The notes beneath the pieces were generated by a model. It was not told the DNA's origin. It saw only the letters and a program-made list of their open reading frames with translations, and did no database searches. A DNA stretch of 64,000 nucleotides. Source: Candidatus Poribacteria bacterium. Its GTDB lineage: Bacteria > Poribacteria > WGA-4E > PCPOR2b. Where the stretch lies: positions 1 through 64,000 of the forward strand of contig JAPPKS010000021.1 of the NCBI GenBank assembly GCA_028819845.1. The letters are read 5' to 3'. The position numbers and the translations under genes are program-made. Each line of letters opens with the position of its first letter. Positions within the stretch are counted from its first letter, which is position 1. Shown here piece by piece: positions 54,210-64,000 of the stretch.

Positions 54210-55553
54210 ATGATGCAGCAGAGCCCGAATGACATCTGGATGCAAATTTTATCTGAACTTGGTGACATTGCGCGCGAGGATATTTTTCTAAAACAGACCA
54301 AACCTATTACCCTGACCGACAGTCAGTTCACTGTATCAGTGCCAGCTCTCTTCACACAAGAGCAAATACACGATCGATTTCTAACATCGATAAACGAATA
54401 CTTAGAAGAGTTCGTGGGGACGGGATGCAGGCTTAACATCACCGTGGTTCAGCCTGATAATAATTCGACTCCCGGTTTTTCGTCCGCCGCTGCCGCAACC
54501 TCCGTACTTCCCGCTAAAGAAACCCGCCTAGACCCCAAGTGCACGTTCGACCGATTTGTCGTTGGAGCCAGTAACCGTTTGAGCCATGCTGCTGCACTTG
54601 GCTGCGCTAAAGAACCCGGAGATAAACACAACCCGCTATTCATCCATGGCGGAGTTGGGTTGGGGAAAACGCACCTGCTACATGCAGTTGGCAATTATAT
54701 CCAGGCACATCATTCACACCTCAAAGTGCTTTACGTGACTTCTGAAATCTTTATGAACGAATACATTGATTCTATTTCCGCCCGGACAACTGCGCAGGAT
54801 TTTCGTAACAAATACCGAACAGCAAACGTGCTTTTGATTGATGACATCCAGTTTCTACGGGGCAAAGAGGGCACACAGGAGGAATTCTTCCACACCTTCA
54901 ACGAGTTACATTTGAACTCGAATCAGATCGTGATGACAAGTGACCGCCCACCCAGAAACCTTGAAACTGTTGAGGAAAGACTTACGTCTCGCTTCGGGTG
55001 CGGCATGGTAGCAGATATCGATCCGCCGCAATTTGAGACACGACTGGCTATCCTGCGCCAGAAGTGCGAAGACTATGGATATGAAAATATTACTGATAGT
55101 GTTTTAAGTTACATTGCTGAAGTGGTTCAAACTAACATCCGCGATCTTGAAGGCAAACTCAATCGCCTCGTTATGGAGAGTAGTGTCCGTGAGGAAGAAT
55201 TAACTGTTGAGTTTGCGGCGCGAGTGTTAGGCCCTCTCTCTACACAATCGCCTGTCGTTCACCATAGAGCTATCACCGTCGATGATATACAAGAAGCTGT
55301 CGCCAACTATTTTGAATTAAAGATATCGCACCTGAAATCTTCCAAGCGAAACCGGGCTTACGTCTACCCGCGGCAAATTTCGATGTATCTCTGTAGAGAA
55401 TTGACAAGTATGTCATTGCAAGAAATTGCGGCTGCTTTCAATAAGCAGGATCATACCACCGTTATCCATGCGTGCGATAAAATCCAAGAAAGGATACCAC
55501 ACGATACAAAACTTGAGCAGGATATCAAATTATTGATTGCTGATATACAATAA
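54210..55553 (+). CDS. dnaA: chromosomal replication initiator DnaA
   Basis: Origin-binding AAA+ ATPase of 447 residues, normal length. Domain I (about 1-80), short linker, Walker A in HGGVGLGKTHLLHA, Walker B in NVLLIDDIQFL, sensor II region in SNVREL-like TNIRDLEGKL, and the C-terminal DNA-binding signature in FNKQDHTTVIHACDKI. TAGGA precedes a double ATG (54210 or 54213). It is transcribed toward oriC and dnaN. Confidence 0.98.
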   Translation: MMQQSPNDIWMQILSELGDIAREDIFLKQTKPITLTDSQFTVSVPALFTQEQIHDRFLTSINEYLEEFVGTGCRLNITVVQPDNNSTPGFSSAAAATSVLPAKETRLDPKCTFDRFVVGASNRLSHAAALGCAKEPGDKHNPLFIHGGVGLGKTHLLHAVGNYIQAHHSHLKVLYVTSEIFMNEYIDSISARTTAQDFRNKYRTANVLLIDDIQFLRGKEGTQEEFFHTFNELHLNSNQIVMTSDRPPRNLETVEERLTSRFGCGMVADIDPPQFETRLAILRQKCEDYGYENITDSVLSYIAEVVQTNIRDLEGKLNRLVMESSVREEELTVEFAARVLGPLSTQSPVVHHRAITVDDIQEAVANYFELKISHLKSSKRNRAYVYPRQISMYLCRELTSMSLQEIAAAFNKQDHTTVIHACDKIQERIPHDTKLEQDIKLLIADIQ

Positions 55554-56226
55554 CTTAACTAATGCCGATACATCAAATATTTGAGCCCTTTTGTTGTTGG
55601 TTGAGACCAAATAGTTACATACCATCGCGCTGTCGTGTTGCAAAAACTAATAATGGCATTTGCCTCGTGAAGTTTCTCATGTCGGATGTTCCCGCACTGA
55701 ACACCTACTGCATTATCCGCAAAATACCATTTCGGTTGCATTGCAATTGTAATTTTTATCTCCATAGCTGCGTTAATAAGAATTTCTATCAACAGGCAGC
55801 GGTTTGACGATAGCAACAATAATAACTACGCCATCAGTCTCGATAGCGAACCGTACCACAATATTTACCAGTCGGGTTTATATTTTAGCAAAACTTCGAA
55901 CAAAAAATAATGTGTATAACTTGTGGATAAGCATGTGTATAACTTTGTGTATAGTTGGTGGATAAATGTGGATAAATAAAGAGATGTACAAAAATTGTGG
56001 ATATCCGATTAATTATCCACAACTTTTACCCAGCATCGCAACCCAATAATTATTTAGCATTTCAGCAGTTATCCACATTTCCACACCTACTACTATTACT
56101 TTAATTTTTATATAAATTTATAATATCAAGAGTACAGTACTCCCAAATGAAGACGGGATTGCTTGACCGTAACCTAGCGATTAAAAGTAATTTGAAATTT
56201 TAATAACACACTTTAAGGGGGAAAAA
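55554..56226 (+). other. oriC: chromosomal origin of replication (oriC)
   Basis: 673-base dnaA-dnaN spacer. A dense DnaA-box cluster occupies 55911-56077. Plus-orientation boxes are at 55911-55919 (TGTGTATAA), 55922-55930 (TGTGGATAA), 55934-55942, 55946-55954, 55957-55965 (GGTGGATAA), 55967-55975 (TGTGGATAA) and 55996-56004. Reverse boxes TTATCCACA are at 56013-56021 and 56069-56077. After the last box come a CTA-repeat tract (56087-56101) and an AT-only stretch (about 56100-56128), fitting a DnaA-trio and unwinding element. The first 350 bases show no clear function; short frames on both strands there look like chance. Confidence 0.93.
56087..56128 (+). promoter_or_regulatory. DnaA-trio-like tract and unwinding element
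   Basis: CTA-CTA-CTA-TTA-CTT (56087-56101) is followed by about 27 bases of almost only A and T. It lies 10 bases after the consensus box at 56069-56077 and a weaker box-like ATTTCCACA (56077-56085). The order box, trio, AT-rich tract is that of the Bacillus subtilis basal unwinding system. Confidence 0.6.
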
Positions 56227-57330
56227 ATGGAGCTAATATTCGAAAAGGAAAATTTGCTAAAAGCAATACAAGTAGTACAGAGTGTAGCTGCTGGAAGAAA
56301 CACGCTGCCCATATTATCAAACGTTTTAATTGATGCGACCGGCGATCAAATTGTGATTGCATCAACAGATTTGGAGGTCGGTATTCGGATGATTGTTCCG
56401 GGGACAATATCCGACGGGGGGGCTATCACTCTCTCCGCCAGAAAACTTGCTGAAATTGCACGCGAACTTCCGCCGGCAGAAATTAGGTTTACTACAACAG
56501 CAAACGATCGCGTTGAAATTGCATGCGCCCAAGGTACGTACAAAATGATTGGTTTGCCCGATGACGAATTCCCGAATCTTCCTACAATTAAGGACGATTT
56601 TTTTACAATAAACGGCGAAGTTCTACGATCAATGATTTACAAAACGGAGTTTGCAGCTTCCATTGAGGAAACGCGGTATTTTCTTAACGGGCTTTACTTT
56701 TATTTGACGCCCGAAATTACTCAGATGGTTGCAACAGACGGGCGGCGTTTGGCTATCGCTTCAAATGGTCCATTGACACCAACGCCGCAAGAACCCATAG
56801 GGATAATTGTGCCACTCAAAGCAGTCCGTGAAATTGTCAAGACTTTTGCCGAATCGGAGGAGATACGCGTCTGTTTGCGGGAAAATCAAATCATTTTCGC
56901 GGATGATGTTGCAACCCTTACTTCTCGATTGGTGGAAGGGGAATACCCTAAATACGAGCAAATTATCCCGAAAGACAACGATGGGAAAGTTGTGCTTGAT
57001 GTGGAGTTGTTTTTCAGTGCTTTGAGGCGTGTGGCTTTGTTCTCAAACCCAAAAAATTTCTCCATCCGATTGGACGTTGATGAAAACGCAGTCAATATCT
57101 CTGCAAAAACGCCGGAATTGGGAGAGGCTGAGGAAACTATAGATTTCAAAAGCAGCAATGGCGGTATCGAAATCGCATTTGATGCACGTTTTCTGATGGA
57201 TGTGTTACGGCATATTCAAACTGAAGAGGTGGCGATGGAATTCAAGGATCCGTTGAGTGCCGTGGTTTTAAAACCTGTAGGCGAAGATAATCATCTCGGC
57301 TTGATTATGCCTATGAGGCTTGAAAGCTAG
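56227..57330 (+). CDS. dnaN: DNA polymerase III beta sliding clamp
   Basis: Ring clamp subunit of 367 residues, normal length, made of three similar domains of about 120 residues. The start MELIFEKENLLKAIQVVQSVAAGRNTLPIL and the C-terminal LIMPMRLES are family typical; the last residues shape the pocket for clamp-binding motifs. AAGGGGGA lies 5 bases before the ATG. It is followed by recF after 32 bases. Confidence 0.98.
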   Translation: MELIFEKENLLKAIQVVQSVAAGRNTLPILSNVLIDATGDQIVIASTDLEVGIRMIVPGTISDGGAITLSARKLAEIARELPPAEIRFTTTANDRVEIACAQGTYKMIGLPDDEFPNLPTIKDDFFTINGEVLRSMIYKTEFAASIEETRYFLNGLYFYLTPEITQMVATDGRRLAIASNGPLTPTPQEPIGIIVPLKAVREIVKTFAESEEIRVCLRENQIIFADDVATLTSRLVEGEYPKYEQIIPKDNDGKVVLDVELFFSALRRVALFSNPKNFSIRLDVDENAVNISAKTPELGEAEETIDFKSSNGGIEIAFDARFLMDVLRHIQTEEVAMEFKDPLSAVVLKPVGEDNHLGLIMPMRLES

Positions 57331-57362
57331 GCCGAAGGTCTCCGACATTACTCGTTAAAACG

Positions 57363-58685
57363 ATGCGATTAAACTACCTTCTGTTACGTAACTTTCGGAT
57401 TTATGTAGATTGCGAGATTGAATTTCCGAATAAAGGTAACCTGATTGTCGGCGGAAATGCACAGGGTAAAACTAGCCTGTTGGAGGCGATTTACTTTCTT
57501 AGCACAGCCAAATCCCACCGCACCTACCCAGATGTTGAGCTAATACGGCATAACGAAAACTGGTTTTATCTAAAAGGTATGATTGCGCCTGTTTGCGATG
57601 CGACTACACGAACTCAGCCCACCGGCACTCATTCTAATCTAATTCACGAATCCCCGCTCTCAAACTCGGCAGTTCAATCTAGCTATATTGAAGGATGCCA
57701 GGCATCTGCCGACATTAGTAATTGCTATTCAACTTCGTCTAAGCCCGAAAGCCAGGATCTAGACTCGCTTAATATGACTCTGGAAGTCTCGAACGAATCG
57801 AATGGCAAAAAGCGGTTTAAGCTGAATGGAGATCTTCAACGGAAGCTTTCCGAGTGGATTGGACAGTTCAATGTCGTTTTCTTTTCACCCGAATCGCTTA
57901 CTTTAGTAAAAGGGGCGCCATCCGAACGCCGACGTTTTATTGATATACTAATATCTCAACTCAGTCCGGCGTACTTAAACCATCTGCAAAATTACCAGTT
58001 TGCGCTCAAGCAACGAAATGAGCTACTGAAGCAAATTCGGGCAAATCAAGCCAGAAGCGATCTTTTAGAGGCTTGGGATTCACTACTCATTGACGATGGT
58101 GTTTCTATTATACAAACTCGAAGTAAAATGCTAAGGCAGTTGAGTACGTATGCGCAAATAAAACATAGTGAACTGACCGGTGGGAGTGAAACACTTGTCG
58201 TGGAGTACCAACCACCGGAAGCTCTCGAAGGTATTGACTCCATTAGCCAATCCGAAGCCGTGGATGAATACTTAAAGGCTCTATCTTGTTCTCGATCGCA
58301 AGATATACTCCGTGGGACGACGTCCGTAGGTCCCCACCGGGACGATTTGAAACTGACGCTAGAAACAGGGAGAGGCGAATATTTGCAACGCCAGGATGCC
58401 AAATCCTTCTGTTCACAGGGACAACAACGGACGATTGCTTTAGCTTTAAAATTGGGTGAGTTAGAGTTGATTCGTGGAATAACAGATAAAGCGCCAGTTG
58501 TATTGCTAGATGATGTTATCTCGGAACTAGATGAGATGCGTTCGGCATATTTGTTTGATATGCTGCAACGATTAAATTCACAGACATTTATCACTTCGAC
58601 GCGGCGGGAGGTTTGGACCGAATCTCTGGAAGACAGCTGCATTTTAACGATAAAAAATGGACAAGTTATCAGACAACACGCATAA
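57363..58685 (+). CDS. recF: DNA repair/replication protein RecF, with insertion
   Basis: SMC-like ATPase of 440 residues that loads RecA at gaps with RecO and RecR. Walker A GGNAQGKTSLLEAIYFLS (about 30-47), signature FCSQGQQRTIALALKLGELEL and Walker B VVLLDDVISELD. The family is usually about 360 residues; here about 60 extra residues (about 74-136) rich in Ser, Asn, Thr and Gln sit between two strands of the head domain. The reading frame is intact through it, so it is an insertion, not a frameshift. Its end overlaps the DciA-like gene by 29 bases. Confidence 0.95.
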   Translation: MRLNYLLLRNFRIYVDCEIEFPNKGNLIVGGNAQGKTSLLEAIYFLSTAKSHRTYPDVELIRHNENWFYLKGMIAPVCDATTRTQPTGTHSNLIHESPLSNSAVQSSYIEGCQASADISNCYSTSSKPESQDLDSLNMTLEVSNESNGKKRFKLNGDLQRKLSEWIGQFNVVFFSPESLTLVKGAPSERRRFIDILISQLSPAYLNHLQNYQFALKQRNELLKQIRANQARSDLLEAWDSLLIDDGVSIIQTRSKMLRQLSTYAQIKHSELTGGSETLVVEYQPPEALEGIDSISQSEAVDEYLKALSCSRSQDILRGTTSVGPHRDDLKLTLETGRGEYLQRQDAKSFCSQGQQRTIALALKLGELELIRGITDKAPVVLLDDVISELDEMRSAYLFDMLQRLNSQTFITSTRREVWTESLEDSCILTIKNGQVIRQHA

Positions 58686-59238
58686 AATTGAAAATATCCT
58701 TTCATACTTATTGCGCGAATATGGTTACGATCGTAAAATACTTGAGGCGAAAGTGCTTGCTGCCTGGGATAGTGCCGTGGGAGAACCTGTGGCGCGCAAT
58801 ACTCGAGCCATATCACTGTTTAACGGTAAGTTAACGGTTTATGCGGTGAATTCCGTTTTGATTACTGAGCTTTCGTTACTTAAGCAGCATGTCACTGAAA
58901 AAATCAACCATACTGTTGGCAAAACCGCAGTGACAGATTTGCAGTTTTTTGTAAAGCCTATCAAGCCTAGTACCCGAAAGATGCAACCTCGTCAGCCCTC
59001 CAAGCGTCTAAATAGTTTAGAAAAAGTTGTACTTACCCCTTATATTATGGAGCGAATCGATCGTAAGGTTGCCAAAGTAGAGGATACAGAGTTGAAAGCG
59101 TGCTTAAAACGTGTTTTTATGAAACAGAGCCAACGCGCTGTTATTGATGATGTCCAGTCGAAATCCGGTTACATCTCCTCCCAGAATCAACCTAATCACG
59201 ATACTGATTCTCCTGAGCGCGGCCGCGGTTCCTCATAG
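58657..59238 (+). CDS. DUF721/DciA-like helicase-loading protein
   Basis: Protein of 193 residues. The N-terminal 100 residues (LLREYGYDRKILEAKVLAAWDSAVGEPVARNT, then LTVYAVNSVLITELSLLKQHV) are the DUF721/DciA domain, a KH-like fold that delivers DnaB helicase in bacteria lacking DnaC/DnaI. The basic C-terminal part (about 105-193) is long and probably flexible. Its place between recF and gyrB is the usual one for this family. It overlaps recF, so translation is coupled. Confidence 0.85.
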   Translation: MDKLSDNTHKIENILSYLLREYGYDRKILEAKVLAAWDSAVGEPVARNTRAISLFNGKLTVYAVNSVLITELSLLKQHVTEKINHTVGKTAVTDLQFFVKPIKPSTRKMQPRQPSKRLNSLEKVVLTPYIMERIDRKVAKVEDTELKACLKRVFMKQSQRAVIDDVQSKSGYISSQNQPNHDTDSPERGRGSS

Positions 59239-59331
59239 GGACAGATTTTACCAACTTTGAGTCCGAAAAAGAAGTAACAATCTTCTCGAAATATTAATCT
59301 CCTACCCGGCTCATCAATAGATATCAAATGA

Positions 59332-61800
<2,469 letters not shown>

Positions 61801-61851
61801 TAGGTAGAAAAGGATTTGTACTCACCAACTGTAACAGAAGTAGGGTAGAAC

Positions 61852-64000
61852 GTGCTCACATCAGATAGAGAAAACCAAAATATCCTTCCGAGATACATTG
61901 AGGAAGAGTTAAAGGAATCGTACCTGACCTATGCGATGAGCGTCAATACGAACCGGGCGATTCCTGATGTAAGAGACGGGATGAAACCGAGCACGCGGCG
62001 CATTATTTATGCTATGGGCGAGATCAATCTGACGGCTAATCGTCCTTACGATAAGTGTGCGGCGGTTGTCGGCGAGGTGATGAAAAATTTTCATCCGCAC
62101 GGAGATGGTCCGATTTACGACACATTGGTCGGGTTAGCGCAAGAGTTTGCGATGCGCTACCCGTTAATTGACGGACAGGGGAACTTTGGCTCGATTGATG
62201 ATGATCCCCCTGGAGCCATGCGTTACACAGAATGCCGGTTAATGCCAGTTGCTGATGAGATGCTGGCGGACATTCACAAGAATACTGTAGATTTTCAGCC
62301 GAACTACAAGGAATCGGCGACCGAGCCCACAGTGCTTCCGGCATGTTTACCTAATTTGATTGTCAACGGCACCACTGGAATCGGCGTCGGATATCTCACG
62401 CGTATCCCACCCCATAATTTAAACGAGATTGTCAATGGTTTAATTTTAATTCTTGAGAATCCGGCTGCCACGGTTGAAGAGTTGATGAGATGCATTCCCG
62501 GCCCCGATTTTCCGACAGCAGGTTTGATTGTCGGCGAAAACGGCATTCGCGAAACGTATACAGTTGGCAAGGGGAGTATCACGGTTCGGGCAAGAGTTGT
62601 GATTGAGCGGTTGGCAGGGGGAAAGGAACAGATTGTCATTACAGAAATACCGTACCAAATCAAGAAAAACCAGTTGCTTGAGAAGATGTATGAACTGGTC
62701 GTAAGTAAAACAATCACCGGGATTTCGGACATACGTGACGAATCGGATCGGGAAATACGTGTTATTGTTGAACTGAAGCGGGGCGAGATTGCACAAGTCA
62801 TCTTGAATCAATTGTACAAGCACACCCAGATGCAGAGCAACTTCAACTCGATTATGTTGTGCTTGGTCGACGGAATTCCGAAAGTATTGCCTCTGAAAGA
62901 GATACTTAAGGCATATCTTGAACACCGGAGAGAAGTTCTTCGTCGTCGAACTCAGTTTGATTTGGATCAATGCGAGAGACGAGCGCACATTCTGGAAGGG
63001 TATCGTATAGCGTTGAATCAAATCGAGGAGGTAATCGAGATTGTTCAGACAGCGGACAATCCGCAAGATGCGAGGGATGAATTGATCAGAACTTTTTCGC
63101 TGTCGGAAATACAAGCCAATGAGATATTGGGAATGACATTACGCCAGTTGACCGGCTTGGAACGACAGAAAATCAATAACGAATACGCCGATCTTCTGGA
63201 AAAGATTGAAGAACTGAAAGCCATTCTCGAAAGTGAGATGTTAATTACCGACATAATCAAGACCGAGCTATTAGAATTAAAATCCAAATACGGGGATGAA
63301 CGTCGAACTGAAATCATTGATGCCGTCAAAGAGTTTAATATTGAAGATTTGATTGCCGATGAAGAGATGGTTGTGGTTATCTCACACACTGGCTACATCA
63401 AGCGGATGCCAATCTCGGTCTACCGCCGCCAGCATCGAGGCGGCGTCGGAGTTATGGGGATGGGGACAAAGGAAGGGGATTTCGTCGAACACATATTTGT
63501 TGCTTCCGCGCACCAGTATATCCTATTCTTTACGGATAGCGGAAAATGTTATTGGCTTAAGGTCTTTCAGATTCCCGAGGGCAGCCGGACATCAATTGGT
63601 CGAGCCATTGTCAACCTTTTACGGGTCGAGAATGACGAAAAAATTACAGCGTTTGTTTCAGTACGGGAGTTTGACGAAAATCGGTTTGTTTTCATGGCAA
63701 CTCAAAATGGGATTGTAAAAAAATGCAGCCTCGACGTTTTCAGTAGGCCGTACTCCGCTGGAATTATCGCCATTAATCTTGATGTAGGAGATAAGTTGAT
63801 TGAAGTACAGTTAACCGAAGGAGACCACCAGGTCGTCCTTGTGACGAAATCCGGACTGTCGATTCGCTTTAATGAGGATGAAGTCCGTAGTATGGGGCGA
63901 ACAGCGGCAGGGGTGCGGGGGATTCGTTTAGCGGATGATGATTTTGTTGTTGGAATGGTGTCTGCCGCGGATGAGAGGCTAATGCTGCTAGTTGTTACGG
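61852..64000 (+). CDS. gyrA: DNA gyrase subunit A, 3' end beyond the window
   Basis: The frame opens at the GTG at 61852, just after an in-frame TAG (61846-61848), and runs to the window end, giving about 716 residues without a stop. Start LTSDRENQNILPRYIEEELKESY is N-terminally complete. The catalytic tyrosine is in AMRYTECRL. The quinolone region reads HPHGDGPIYD, with Gly at the position of E. coli Ser83 and Asp at 87. The DNA-wrapping C-terminal domain begins with VVVISHTGYIKRM; its GyrA box reads QHRGGVG instead of QRRGGKG. 51 bases separate it from gyrB. Confidence 0.96.
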   Translation, partial: MLTSDRENQNILPRYIEEELKESYLTYAMSVNTNRAIPDVRDGMKPSTRRIIYAMGEINLTANRPYDKCAAVVGEVMKNFHPHGDGPIYDTLVGLAQEFAMRYPLIDGQGNFGSIDDDPPGAMRYTECRLMPVADEMLADIHKNTVDFQPNYKESATEPTVLPACLPNLIVNGTTGIGVGYLTRIPPHNLNEIVNGLILILENPAATVEELMRCIPGPDFPTAGLIVGENGIRETYTVGKGSITVRARVVIERLAGGKEQIVITEIPYQIKKNQLLEKMYELVVSKTITGISDIRDESDREIRVIVELKRGEIAQVILNQLYKHTQMQSNFNSIMLCLVDGIPKVLPLKEILKAYLEHRREVLRRRTQFDLDQCERRAHILEGYRIALNQIEEVIEIVQTADNPQDARDELIRTFSLSEIQANEILGMTLRQLTGLERQKINNEYADLLEKIEELKAILESEMLITDIIKTELLELKSKYGDERRTEIIDAVKEFNIEDLIADEEMVVVISHTGYIKRMPISVYRRQHRGGVGVMGMGTKEGDFVEHIFVASAHQYILFFTDSGKCYWLKVFQIPEGSRTSIGRAIVNLLRVENDEKITAFVSVREFDENRFVFMATQNGIVKKCSLDVFSRPYSAGIIAINLDVGDKLIEVQLTEGDHQVVLVTKSGLSIRFNEDEVRSMGRTAAGVRGIRLADDDFVVGMVSAADERLMLLVVT

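Noticed and set aside
55559-55819. Short frames on both strands between dnaA and the DnaA boxes
   Set aside because: Both overlap each other, lack a ribosome site, and resemble no family.

Overview
This 64 kb window is ordinary-density bacterial chromosome, roughly half G+C by eye, and contains a replication origin. The organism is a diderm. It has an MCE/Mla-type lipid ABC transporter, a LolA-like domain and many Sec signal peptides. The style of the gene set (secreted BNR proteins, a GH127 glycosidase, two-component-type propeller sensors, a penicillin acylase-family hydrolase, sphingoid-base synthesis) suggests an uncultured environmental or symbiotic lineage such as Candidatus Poribacteria or a relative. 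That taxonomic call is an impression from protein style, not a computed result. I saw no tRNA, rRNA, CRISPR array, prophage or intact insertion sequence.

Layout. 0-8.6 kb (minus strand): a UshA-like/glutaredoxin/DsbD fusion protein with a sigma-54-type promoter, next to an NtrC-type sigma-54 activator and its PAS histidine kinase; then a secreted BNR-repeat glycosidase-like protein. 8.7-12 kb (plus): a 14-blade propeller sensor fused to a SpoIIE phosphatase. 12-21.5 kb (minus): one long probable envelope operon of two M16 peptidase proteins, an MlaE-MlaF-MlaD-like lipid transporter, a serine palmitoyltransferase-like enzyme and a GNAT acyltransferase. 21.5-28.7 kb (minus): rubredoxin-like protein, a secreted protein, uvrB, PBP1A and a quinone oxidoreductase. 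29-31 kb (plus): an unknown protein and Xaa-Pro aminopeptidase. 31.3-32.5 kb (minus): two membrane proteins, one with a J-domain. 32.7-34.4 kb (plus): three tandem near-identical ferredoxins and a DUF971 protein. 34.4-38 kb (minus): a YkgJ protein, a cold-shock/Sm-like RNA-binding fusion and a long-chain acyl-CoA synthetase. 38-43.2 kb: DUF488, a GNAT protein and a penicillin acylase-family enzyme, with repeat-rich spacers. 43.2-45.5 kb (minus): P450 and an NHL propeller. 45.9-50.8 kb (plus): a medium-chain dehydrogenase and a 1298-residue double-barrel GH127 protein. 50.9-53.7 kb (minus): ispH, an AIR-synthase-like protein and rpmH. 54.2-64 kb (plus): dnaA, oriC, dnaN, recF, a DciA-like gene, gyrB and gyrA, the last cut by the window end.

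How the parts fit. The origin block is classical: rpmH diverges from dnaA, and a large DnaA-box cluster, a DnaA-trio-like tract and an AT-rich segment lie between dnaA and dnaN. The usual rpmH partner rnpA is missing. The sigma-54 activator, its kinase and a sigma-54-type promoter with inverted upstream motifs form a self-consistent regulatory module controlling an envelope thiol-redox protein. The most unusual larger unit is the minus-strand envelope operon, which places sphingoid-base synthesis beside a lipid transporter and a processing-peptidase pair. Small genes or edges found by direct reading include rpmH (44 codons, TTG start) and gyrA (GTG start, truncated at the window end).

Three families of short intergenic repeats (a C-run palindrome, a GTAGGTTGGG-ended element and a GGCAYAC hairpin) recur in spacers.
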